Source of the DNA: Proteromonas lacertae
Lineage: Eukaryota > Sar > Bigyra > Opalinata > Proteromonadidae
Length of the DNA stretch: 64,000 nucleotides
Direction of reading: 5' to 3'
NCBI GenBank assembly: GCA_002245135.1
Contig: NGBS01000297.1
Span: forward strand, 62,001-126,000
Below are positions 12,485-22,992 of this stretch, piece after piece. The stretch's first letter is position 1, and each line of letters opens with the position of its first letter. The translations under genes were made by a program, and so were the position numbers. The notes below the pieces were generated by a model. That model was not told the DNA's origin. It saw only the letters and a list, made by a program, of their open reading frames with translations, and ran no database searches.

Positions 12485-15400
12485 TTATTCAATTTCATAA
12501 TTCAAGTAAGGTTTTAACCATTTCTCAGTTTCTTTTATATTCATTCCTTTTCTTTCACTATAATCAACTATTTGATCATTATTCATATACCCTACTGTAA
12601 AATACGAACTTTGAGGGGAACTAAATATCAACGTACAAATACTACTCGCTGGAGACATTGCCAAATTTTCTGTCATATGAATATTTATCTTATTCTCAAT
12701 ATCTAATAGTTTAAATACTTTTAATCTTTCAGTATGATCAGGAGAAGAGGGATAACCAATTGCTGGTCTTATTCCTACATATTTACACTTAAACATATCA
12801 TCTAAACTCAGATTTTCATCACTTGCATAACCCCAAAATTGTTTTCGGATTTCTTCATGAACATATTCTCCACTTGCTTCTACTAATCGATCACTCAATT
12901 CTTGAATCATTATTTTCATTTTATCATCACCTTCGTTTTCATATTTCTTTACCAATACATCAGCTCCATGAACTGTACAAGCCATCATTCCTATATAATC
13001 TTCTTTATTTGGATGAATAAAATCACTTTGACATAAATAAGGATCTTCACTATTCTCTTTTTCATTTGTTGTCTTAACATACATAATCTCATTATTTCTT
13101 CTTTACTATCAACATCTAATACACTTATATCATCATCTCCTTTTCTTTTACATGGATAAATACCAATCGCACATTGGATTTTTAAATGTTTTTCTTTCAT
13201 CAAATCTTTTAATACTTTTTGAGCTTCATCAAATATTTCTTTCGCTTCTTTTCCTACGGTTTTATCATTGAATATTTTCGGATAATTTTTGTTAGGATAT
13301 CTTCCTCGAATATTCCAAACGGAAAAGAAGGGAGTCCAATCAATATAAGAACAAACATCTTCTACTCCTAAATCTATATATTTTACTCCCAACATCTTCG
13401 GCTTCACTGGACTCCAGTCTAGATTATAATCCAATTTATGTTCTCTTGCAAATTTTATATCAACTAATTCTCTCTCTTTCATATTGTCAATATAATTCTG
13501 TCTTAATTCTTTGTATGATTCTTCTAAATCTCTAACATATTCATCTCTTGTTTTTGCATCTAATAATGAATTACACACTGACACAGTTCTAGAAGCATCT
13601 AATGTATGAACTACGGGATGTTCTAAGGTGAAATACCAAGGAGCAATCTTTACAGCACAATGTAATTTACTCGTTGTAGCACCACCTACTATCAATGGAA
13701 TTTTCATCTTTCTTCTAGCCATTTCTTTAGCTACTGTGATCATTTCATCTAATGAAGGTGTAATTAATCCAGATAAGGCAACTATATCAGCATTTTCTTT
13801 AATCGCAGTATCTAATATCTTATCACAAGGACACATTACACCACAATCTATTACTTCATAATTATTACATCTTAATACCACACTGACTATATTCTTACCA
13901 ATATCATGAACATCACCTTTCACTGTAGCAAATACTATCTTTCCACTAGATAAACTCTTCTTCTTATCTTTCTCATCTAATTTATTATTATTAGCTTCTA
14001 AGAATGGTAATAAATAATTCACAGCTTCTTTCATCACTCTTGCACTCTTGATTACTTGAGGTAAAAACATTTTACCACTTCCAAATAAATCACCTACTTT
14101 ATTCATACCACTCATCAATGGACCTTCGATTATTTCTAATAATTTTCTATTTTCACTTTCATATTTCAATCGAATCTCTTCCATATCAGTCTTTAAATGA
14201 TCAGGAATACCTTTCACTAAACAATGAGTTAGTCTTTCTTCTACTGGTAGTTTTCTCCATTCATCTTTTGCATTATCACCATGGGATGTTTGACTATTAT
14301 TATTACCTCCTTTCTGTTTCTTCTCTCTTTCTATCACTGATCTTTCTAATAATGCTTCAGAAGCACCTTCACTTTTATTAAGAATTACATCTTCTACTAA
14401 TTTCAATAAGTCTTTTGGAATTTCATCATATACTTGTAACATTCCTGCATTCACTATTCCCATATCCATTCCTGCTTTAATTGCATGGTATAAAAATACA
14501 CTGTGCATTGCTTCTCTTATTACATCAACACCTCTGAAACTAAATGATAAATTTGACACACCTCCGCTGATTTTACAATATGGACATAACTCTTTGATTC
14601 TTGGAATTGAGTTAAGAAAATCAACTCCTAAGTTATCATGTTCTTTCATACCAGTTCCAATTGTTAAAATATTTGGATCAAATATTATATCTTCTGGTGG
14701 GAAATTGACTTTATTTACTAATATATCATAAGATCTTTTACAGATATTTACCTTTTGATCTTCTGTGACAGCTTGACCATCTTCATCAAATGCCATTACT
14801 ACAACCGCAGCACCGAATAATTTAATAATATTCGCTTTATGAATGAATTTTTCTTCACCTTCTTTGAGACTTATACTATTCACAACACATTTACCTTGGA
14901 CACCATTTCAAACCTGTTAAAATAACATCAAAGTTACTACTATCAATCATAAATGGTACTTTAGCCACATCTGGTTCAGTTACGAGTAATCTAATAAATT
15001 TAGACATTGCATTAACACCATCAACCATACCATCATCAACATTAATATCAATTATATTAGCACCATCTTCTACTTGATTTCTTGCTATTGTTAATGCAGA
15101 TGTATAATCACCATTCTTGATTAATCTCTTAAACTTTAATGATCCAGCTATATTACATCTTTCTCCAATATTTAAGAAGTTATTTTTCTCTTTATTCACT
15201 TCTAACATTTCTAATCCTGATAAATAACATACTCTTGGTTTTTCTACAGGAATTGATGGTTTTACATCTTTACAATATTCAACAATCTTCTTAATATGTT
15301 CAGGTGTAGAACCACAACAACCACCAACAATATTAACAATACCATCTTCAGCATATTCCTTTAAATATTTCGCTAATAATTCAGGATTAGTATCATATCC

Positions 15401-16334
15401 ACCCATCATGTTTGGCAAACCAGCATTTGGATAACATGATATATAACAATTACATAATACTTTCAATCTCTCTAAGAATGGTCTCATTTGAGAAGGACCT
15501 AAAGCGCAATTGAATCCAAAACACAATGGATTAAAGTGTCTTAATGATGTGTAAAATGCTTCACATACTTGACCTGATAATGTTCTTCCACTTGCATCAG
15601 TAATTGTTCCTGAAATAATTAATGGAACTTCTCTTTTATGTTCAATCATCCAATGTTTACAGGCTACTAAGGCTGCTTTTGCATTTAATGTATCAAATAT
15701 TGTTTCTACCATCATTATATCACATCCACCTTCCATTAATCCTTCTATTTGATCATAATATGCTTTATACTAGTTAAATAAATATAATATTATATACTAA
15801 ATCATCGAATGAAACATTTCTTGCACTTGGATCATCTACACTTGGTGAGATTGAAGCTGTTTTGTTACATGGACCTATACTTCCAGCTAAGAATCGAGGT
15901 TTTTCAGGATTTTTCTCTGTGTATTTTTTGCATGACTCTTTACCTAATTTTGCAGCACATATATTCATCTCTTTTACGTAATCTTGCATATGGTAATCAG
16001 CTTGAGTAATTGCATTAGCACCAAATGTACATGTTTCAATAATATCACTTCCTGCTTCTAAATACTGTTCGTAAATGTTTTGAATCATTTCTGGTTTTGT
16101 AACTGGTAGAATATCGTTATTTCCTTTCACATCAATGTCCCAGTCTTTAAATTTCTCTCCTCTATAATCCTCTTCAGTAGGTTTGAATTTCTATGAGAAT
16201 TAAACAGCAAAATATTATACTTGAATCATAGAACCCATAGCACCGTCAAAATACATAATCCTGGTGTTTAGAGTTTCACGAAAGTATTGGAATATATCAA
16301 CTTCTCCTTTCAAATATCTTGCAGCGATTGACAT
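12485..16334 (-). CDS. metH: Cobalamin-dependent methionine synthase
   Basis: Transfers a methyl group from methyl-tetrahydrofolate through B12 to homocysteine. All four modules are present in order. The homocysteine-binding domain has zinc Cys motifs [14 protein letters not shown] and [11 protein letters not shown]. The pterin domain has [11 protein letters not shown] and IDSSNF...NSISLKEGE. The B12 domain has the DxHxxG box [12 protein letters not shown] and ALSGLITPS. The reactivation domain has [14 protein letters not shown]. Length is about 1,230 residues, normal for the family. Introns lie near 16190-16220 and 15772-15800. Two single-base frame breaks occur: one extra base near 14904, where conserved VQGKCVVNS is recovered one frame over, and one missing A near 13070. 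The ATG at 16334 precedes an N-terminal helix typical of the family. It shows a B12-using methionine cycle. Confidence 0.95.
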
Positions 16335-16474
16335 TTTCACAAAATGAAAAGAAAAGGAGTTGGTTCGAAAATTTTACCCCCAATTGAAATGTAGTGTTTT
16401 ACACATGTTCTAGCAACATTTCTTTCAATTTGATAAGAATATAAAATAGAATACATAAAAATTAACTAAAAGAA

Positions 16475-17083
16475 TCAATTAAATAAAATATTCTGAGGGT
16501 TTTTAAATATTATTTGTTCTGAATCTTCACCGTAAATGTCATATATTTCTGATTTACTACTTCCAATTACATTTAATCTATATGATAATAAAAATAAGCA
16601 CTTCGAATAAATACTCTTGAATTGACATTTGTCCTTCAGTAAAAGATACTCGAATATATCTACATGGTAAATGCGACACAGGAATATATGTATTTTTATT
16701 GTAAGGGAAGTAAATAGTTTGAAACCACATTCACAAACAAAGAAGGTTCATGATCTGATGATATTTCTACATTTATATGTGAAACTGTCTATCAGTGATT
16801 AATAAAATATATAAGTAATATCATACTGAATTTCTAATCACTATTTTATGAACAACATATTGATTTGATCTAAATTATCATTGATATACAACAATATACA
16901 GTCTTAGAATAAAATACTGCGTCAATATTGGTAATTTAGGCTTTGTCAAATACTTCTTTTCTTCTGTACTTAAAAATTGCTTCAAAGATGATAAACCAGT
17001 TTGATTAGTGCCTATTTTAATATTTTATATAGTATACAGCTTATAATTTTATATTTTAAGTTTTTTGACTCTCTATGTGACAT
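16475..17083 (-). CDS. Small conserved-looking beta-rich protein, four exons
   Basis: Too fragmented by introns to appear as one long frame. Reading from ATG at 17083, exons join across introns at about 17009-17034, 16892-16921, 16795-16832 and 16582-16617. The resulting protein of about 150 residues begins MSHRESKNLKYKIISC and contains LSNQYVVHKIVIRNSTVSH, YFPYNKNTYIPVSHLPCRYI and RVSFTEGQ, ending at a TGA at 16475. Alternating hydrophobic strands and the CRYIRVSF core suggest a jelly-roll (discoidin or galactose-binding-like) beta-sandwich, but this is only a fold guess. One extra base near 16728 must be removed for frame. It starts 61 bases from the divergent PHD-finger gene. An AATTCAAACC element lies about 22 bases upstream of its ATG. 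Confidence 0.6.
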
Positions 17084-17106
17084 AGAAAATTTAAAAATAT
17101 AATAAA

Positions 17107-17118
17107 AGGTTTGAATTT
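17107..17118 (-). promoter_or_regulatory. Candidate promoter element AATTCAAACC upstream of the 17083 gene
   Basis: Read on the minus strand, AAATTCAAACC is followed by about 22-23 bases and then the ATG at 17083. The same ten bases at nearly the same distance precede two other start codons in this window (20367 on minus and 60080 on plus). Function is inferred from repeated position only. Confidence 0.4.
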
Positions 17119-17144
17119 CTGTTTGATTAATTTATTTTGAATAA

Positions 17145-18048
17145 ATGGATTTAGCAGCTGCTATAGCTTCTGCCACTGCTTCTGCTCCTTCCCAACAATT
17201 AGCACATACACCATCAATATTATCACCACCTTCATCAATACAGCCAATACAACCTTTGAACATTGATACTAGTTTATTAACAGCAAATTATCAACAAGCA
17301 AGCTATAGTCCACAAGAGGTAGTTGATTGTATTTGTGGAGTAAAAGCAGATGACGGTAAAGAAATGGTTTCTTGTGATTCATGTCGTGTATGGCAACACA
17401 TTGCCTGTGTTCATTTTTATGATCCAAATCCCAATGCTAAATATTTATGTCCAAAGTGTAGAGAAAGTATAAATTATCTATTTTTTAATATTATTCAATA
17501 GAAATAAATGAAAAGAATAGACAACATGTATATAAAAATATAGAATTTAATAAATAGTCTGACGATGATGAATATTCACAAAGATCAAAGAAGAGAGGAA
17601 GACCAAAGAAAAGATCTCTAGAACAACAGCCAATCAATAAAATATCACACATTTCATCACCTCTTCACGCTGATCCAATATCTTCACCGTGTTTAGAACC
17701 AGATCAAAGTCCAAGTATCTATATTATTTATTATTTCTAGTTGGACCTGAATGTTTCATACCCCCTCCTAATCCTGGTCCATCCCTTATAAAGAGTTTAC
17801 CTATATCTTTAGAAACTCCAAAATTCTCTTGGTATTGTCATGATACTAAGAAAGTGTATGAGCCCTTGACAGTTATTAGGAAAGAAGAAAAAATAGAGGA
17901 AGAAGAGAAGTTAGAAGAAGAAGAAGATAGTAATAATGAAAATTGTGAAAACAACACTAGTGAAGATAATACAAACTCATACGAAAAGAATGAGAATGAT
18001 GAAAGGAAAGCGGAAGTTAAAAATGAAGAAATAACATCGTCTACATAA
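17145..18048 (+). CDS. PHD-finger chromatin protein with AT-hook
   Basis: Nuclear histone-reader-type protein of about 270 residues. After an Ala/Ser/Pro-rich N-terminus, residues about 62-108 form a PHD finger with complete C4HC3 ligands: CICG, CDSC, WQHIAC, CPKC. The WQHIAC context is typical of fingers binding methylated H3K4, but methyl-lysine specificity is inferred. Downstream is a basic GRP core (KKRGRPKKR) of an AT-hook, a Pro-rich segment (ECFIPPPNPGPS) and an acidic Glu-rich tail. Introns begin near 17468, 17530 and 17715, each GTAT...TAG. It is divergently arranged with the 17083 minus-strand gene, whose ATG is only 61 bases away, so a shared promoter is likely. Confidence 0.8.
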
Positions 18049-18219
18049 TTTATAATTTCATTGTGGTTTAAAGTTGATCCAACAAAAATAAATTCACAAA
18101 AAAATCTAAATACTAACATAAATCCACATAATTTTATTATCTATCTAACTACATATAGCATTTATTAAATGTCTATAAATATAAAGAATAACACACACCA
18201 TGAACTATACTACACTATT

Positions 18220-19245
18220 CTAAACTACATAACTAGGGGGAGCTTGTGGCTTAGGCAATATATGAATATGAGGTTTTTTATAACAATTATTATATTCAGT
18301 TTGATTTACAACACGATAGTTGTTAACACCATATCTAATATAATAACCAGGGGAAGAAGGATATATTTGAGGAACATACTCTTTAAAACTACTAAAAGTA
18401 CTTCTAATATTATCTATTTTTCTTTTGTTTGGAACAGGATTTGGAAGATCGGAAAGGGCAAATGTTAGAACAGGTGAAATCTGTCCAACAGTTTTATCAA
18501 TAGCTGGTACACATAGAGGATGAGGCAAAGACACTTCTTCGTCTGAACTAATAATATCAACTGATTGTAGATTTCTTTGCCTATTATAAAATATTATGGA
18601 ATATTAAAAATATACTTTTTACGATAACCTTTTCTAATACAACTAATGACAAACGGAGGAGATCTTATAATGGATATACACGTATAAATGTTTTGATCAA
18701 CAGAAAAGACATAAACCTATGTGTTTTAATGACTTTAAATTATACATTAAAAGTGTGAGTAATACCGACTAAATGTCTTTTACCCAACCATCCATAATGC
18801 CATCCCTTTCTTTCATTGTTTATTTTATATAAGCAACTTCCATCTTCGTTTAATTTCTAAAATATATTTAAAAAAATCTATACTTTCGCTGTTGCAGCAA
18901 AGAAATGACGATTATTATTGCCGTTTTGGGGATAGGTATATTGTTTTACTTTTGATTTAGTTAATTGGCATCCAATATACATGCTTATGTTACTACTTTC
19001 ACTGAATTCGCCGTATACGGCAATTTTATCGTAGTTTTGCTCTGGCACAGTTACATTCACATCGACAGATGTACCACAAAATGTTAATTCCTAGAAACAT
19101 GTTAGGATAATTTTATTACTTTGTGAAATCCACCTAAATGATCTGGGAAACATCTTATATGTTTTAATCCACCCATTTTGTTGTTCCGACTATACTTACT
19201 CTTCCACAGTATGTAAGGAGCGAAGGTTACTCTTGCATAAGACAT
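18220..19245 (-). CDS. Unrecognised multi-exon protein, possible nuclear factor
   Basis: Exons joined from ATG at 19245 give MSYARVTFAPYILWKSKY, then an HLGGFHKELTFCGTSVDVN strand-rich segment, NNRHFFAATAK, GWHYGWLGKRHL, YVFSVDQNIYTCISIIRSPP and FVISCIRKGYRKK, ending in a Pro-rich tail with TAG at 18220. Introns lie at about 19092-19120, 18864-18890, about 18720-18768 (donor GTCGGT, atypical) and 18575-18612. Alternating beta strands followed by a basic RKGYRKK segment are reminiscent of beta-sandwich DNA-binding domains, but I cannot place the family. Coding similarity continues upstream: frames reading SYYLLSF directly before the ATG, and a separate segment KGHFWIVILSASMENGF at about 19360-19430. 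The true start may therefore be near 19430-19510. Confidence 0.5.
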
Positions 19246-19552
19246 AAAACTCAATAAGTAATAACAAGATTTGGCTTGACTCGGATGTTGTGAGTTTGTT
19301 ACTATTTTTTACTTTAGATAGCACAATTTATTTGATATCTGAAACACATTTACATACAGGGATTTTCTCATGTAATTCAAAACCGTTTTCCATGGAAGCT
19401 GAAAGAATAACTATCCAAAAATGTCCCTTCAGAAAGCATATACTCCCATATTTTATTAATAAACCTAAAAAAAATAAATAATTTTGCATTTTATCTAACG
19501 ATTTAGTCAAATTTAATAAATATGTGATATTTCTATATTTACATCCTTATAT
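19246..19552. other. Probable unresolved 5' exons of the 18220-19245 gene, and 3' end spacing
   Basis: On the minus strand, 19330-19510 is open and encodes KGHFWIVILSASMENGF and ELHEKIPVCKCVSDIK, which look like genuine protein. A stop and a short AT-rich stretch separate it from the downstream exon, with no splice pair that keeps frame. I see no RNA gene. It lies upstream of the MSYARV exon and just downstream of the stop of the next minus-strand gene (19553). Confidence 0.4.
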
Positions 19553-20367
19553 TTATTGTACTGCTTGTTTAGCATCGCAATAATCAGGTGGTACTGGTAT
19601 TTCTTCATCACTATCAAATTCTACGGTTTCATCTCTATTCCACTGTCCATTTTCATCTCTAACAAGCTAAATAAATAAAATAATACCTTCTCCATCCAAA
19701 ATTGCTATAATATTCGTCTTCTTTAGCTTTTTCTACTGATATTGTTGTTCTTTCATTAATAATAGGAGGTATTATCAAAGTCTTCCCTCTTTTCCGATGT
19801 TTATCAGTAACAATGACAGATTCATCCCTTGGCCTCTTTCTACTACTAAAAAAATACTTTTGAGATTCAGATTCTGTTGAATTAAGTATTACTTCAGAAG
19901 TATTATTCAGTGATTCTTCTACTATTTTAGTTGTAGCAGAGAGTAGTGGATTTTTTGATTTTGAGTTTTTAGATTCTTTGAGTAAAATAGTATTTGGTCT
20001 GAGTTTATTCTTTTTTTCATTTTCAACACTATAATATTATTTATTTCATCCATACGTTCTTTTTTCTTTATGCTTACTAAACGATTCAAAGAATTTTTTA
20101 TGCTTCTTGCCTAATCTATGACTCTAATTACTCTAATAAATAATAATACTAGAAATATTTCTGCATTATCTAAAATTGGATGATATGGACATAACTACAC
20201 ACACTATTTTACCTGTTGGTTGAATTTGATATTCATCTTCTTCTATTTCTTCACCCAATAGCTTTCTCATTCGCTCTTCTTGTACCTTAATAAATATAAA
20301 CTGATTATTATACAATTCTAATTGTGTCACTAGATAAATCAGCTGTATGTCTTGAACCGTGAAGCAT
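19553..20367 (-). CDS. Basic/acidic nuclear-type protein, unrecognised
   Basis: Starts MLHGSRHTADLSSDTIRI at 20367. After a 27-nt intron it continues VQEERMRKLLGEEIEEDEY, then DNAEIF, SHRLGKKHKKFFESFSKHKE, a Ser/Lys-rich middle with SRKRPRDESVIVTDKHRKRG, and a C-terminus YYSNFGWRRDENGQWNRDE followed by an acidic tail. It ends at TAA, 19553. Introns can be placed at about 20287-20313, about 20167-20210, 20127-20152, about 20039-20066 and about 19670-19697, all keeping frame. The mixed basic clusters and acidic patches suggest a nuclear or nucleolar factor, but no known domain is visible. The ATG is preceded by AATTCAAACC at a spacing of about 21 bases. Confidence 0.55.
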
Positions 20368-20387
20368 ATTTTTTAAAATAAAGAAAA

Positions 20388-20399
20388 AGGTTTGAATTT
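20388..20399 (-). promoter_or_regulatory. Candidate promoter element AATTCAAACC upstream of the 20367 gene
   Basis: On the minus strand AAAAATTCAAACC precedes a pyrimidine-rich 21-base spacer and then the ATG at 20367. It is identical in core and spacing to the elements before 17083 and 60080. Confidence 0.4.
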
Positions 20400-20530
20400 T
20401 TCACAAGCTTAATTGTTTTTTTTTGTTGTTGTGAGGAGCAGCTTCATATTTCTTATATGCTATTCTTTAATTGTGATTATTTATGAATATAAATAAGAAA
20501 TTGAAAAATAAAATTCTTAATATTTATAAT

Positions 20531-22908
20531 TTATTCTTCATATACACCTTCTTCATAGCCTTCTGTGTATTCTTCTTCACCACCACCAATATAATTACCA
20601 TTCTCATCATATTCCTCAGTACCAATGTAATTACCGTTTTCATCATAATTAGGATCAATATAATTACCATTTTCGTCATATTCTTCAGCAGAACCTATAT
20701 AATTTCCATTTTCATCGTAATTTGGATCAATGTAATTACCATTTTCATCATAACCTTCTGTATTTTTCCTATCATAATTAATCTTCATATCCTATATAAT
20801 TACCATTCTCATCATATTGGCTATTAGTATATTCTTGTTCTTCCTCTACTTGTTCTTCATCAAAATGACTTTCAATTGGGATTTGTATTGGTAAATTATT
20901 ATTATTATTATTACTATACATCTTTCTAGAATAATGTCCACGATATACCTTTTGTATTCTTAAAGCACTTGCTTCTCTCACTGCATTATCGATATTATCA
21001 CTATTATCATTATTGTCTTCAGATATTGGCTCTTCAATAACAACTTCCTCTTTTTCTGAACTTCTAACATCATCATTATTATTATTAAAACTTTTCTTTA
21101 TACTACTAACAGGTACTGATGCTGATAATGATTTAAATGGTGATAAATGATGAAATGATTGGAATAATGGATTCTTTCTTGATGAAGGAACTACAGAATG
21201 ATGTAACACACTTAATCTATTAATATTATCTATTTTCTTTCTAGATTCTATCTGATATGTTAATTTTTCAACTTCTTTTCTTAATATTTCATTCTCTTCT
21301 ACTAGTTTCTCATAATCCTCAGGAGTTACAGCTGAATTGATTCTTTCAGATAAATGTTTATTTTCATCTGTTACACTATCGATTGTTTTCTTTAAACTCT
21401 TTATTGATTTCTTTAATCTATTCACTTCTTCATAACTTGCTGCACTAGATGATTCCATTGATGAAGCTAAGGGATTTCTACCTCCTGATTTCACTATTAA
21501 TGTATTATATTTCTTTTGTTCAACTTTTAGTTGTTTTTGAAGTGTAATTACTTTCTTTTCATATTCTTTACTTTTAGCAATCGCTTGTTGATATTTCTTC
21601 TCTAATTCTTCGTTGTTTTCATGTGCATTTACATTCTGTATAATTGCTTTTCCTAACTTTATCTCTTTAGTTTGTTTAGCGAATAGTAATGTTGATAAAC
21701 TTTCATTACATTGTACTGAATCAGGTGTTAATGTACAAATAATCATTGTTTTCGGAATTACCATTCAATGATTCCTTTAATAATAATGTCAATTTACTAT
21801 TTCTATAAGGAATATATGGATCTTTCTTATCTAAAGCTTTTAATACATCTGATAATGCTGTAAGTGATTTGTTTATGTGTTTGGCTTCAGTTAAACGATC
21901 ACCAGTTGCTCCACTCTTACTGACTCTTTCACTACCAGCTAAATCTACTAAATATAGTTTACCTGTCTTTGATATATTTGTTCTTTTATTAGTTTGTTGA
22001 ATTGATATTATTAACATACAGTGTGATCTACTACTATCTTCATTCATTTTTGTAGCTGCTGTTTCTCTCAAATTTAATCCTTGATGATAGATTTCAGATA
22101 TTTCGTGATTATTACCTACTGTACGATAAGTAGATGGCAATATATCATTCATTATATCGATTTCTTTTTTACTTTTTGGATTGGAGAGTAAATCGTAGAT
22201 TCTATCATTATATACTTCAACCATTGAACAGGAGACTGTTATTGAGAGATCTGAGTCATTTTTTATATTTTCTGATACTGTTTGGAAGATATTTTCTGTC
22301 ATTCGAAAAGATAATCCTTGATGAGTTTCATCTGGTCCAAACATAGTGTAAGTCTTACCCGAACCTGTTTGGCCATAGGCCAATATTGAGACATTATAAC
22401 CTTCGAATAAAGATGGAACATACACTTCGAATTGAGAATATACCTCATCTTGTGATGCATCCGGTTTGAAACATCTATCAAATGCAAATGTTTCTCGTCT
22501 GTTCTTTTCTTTTAGATTGATACTCAAACTAGTATCGTCATACACTTCAATTACACTTTCTGATTTATCTATAGTTTTCAACAAAGGTCTTGGTCTGACA
22601 TAAACAACAATGTTTCCTATATGTTCTTGCAATTCTGATAACAGCTTACCGTTTACTTTTTTTAGATTGTTATATTTTGTCTCTGTTTCTAAATATGCTT
22701 TGACTTTTTTTTCATAATGTGAACCTATTTTGTTTCTCCAGATGTTACTCAATTCCTTAAACTTCTGACCTGTTGGTACATCAAAATTTATTGCTTTTGT
22801 AATTTCTTTGTTATATAATTCAACTAATTTGTCAAACTCATTCGGACTACGTCTGCTAGAAGATGTAGACATAGATTTTGGAGCAACAGCTTTCGTTTTT
22901 TGACTCAT
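20531..22908 (-). CDS. Kinesin with kinesin-14-like neck, IQ motif and YDENGNYI repeat tail
   Basis: Microtubule motor ATPase of about 800 residues. A short N-terminal coiled coil leads into a kinesin-14-style neck/motor junction (EHIGNIVVYVRPRP). The motor has P-loop AYGQTGSGKTYTMFG, switch I NEDSSRSH, switch II LVDLAGSE and HINKSLTALSDVLKAL. A second coiled coil follows, then an IQ-type calmodulin site (ALRIQKVYRGHYSRK) and an acidic tail of YDENGNYI repeats. It has coiled coil on both sides of the motor rather than a strictly C-terminal motor. One extra base near 21753 breaks the frame between GNS and KTMIICTLTPD, and another change near 20785 breaks it between GYED and NYDRKN. It starts 84 bases from the divergent kinesin paralogue at 22993. 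Confidence 0.9.
20547..20815 (-). repeat. YDENGNYI octapeptide-type tandem repeat in the kinesin tail
   Basis: Seven or eight copies of YDENGNYI, separated by GSAEE, DPN, GTEE or similar spacers, encoded by near-identical codons. Such YDEnG-type repeats are disordered and acidic. They may extend the tail or bind cations, but that is inference. Confidence 0.9.
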
Positions 22909-22992
22909 AAAATTTTAAAAATTTCAAAAATTTATCGATCAGGTGCAAAAATTTTGAGATAATTTTCAACTTACTTATTACATATTAGAGAA
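22909..22992. promoter_or_regulatory. Bidirectional promoter between the two kinesin genes
   Basis: Only 84 bases separate the divergent start codons at 22908 (-) and 22993 (+). The stretch is AT-rich with AAATTTTT runs and a CAGGTGC island. Both transcripts must initiate within or very near it, so co-regulation is likely. Confidence 0.55.
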
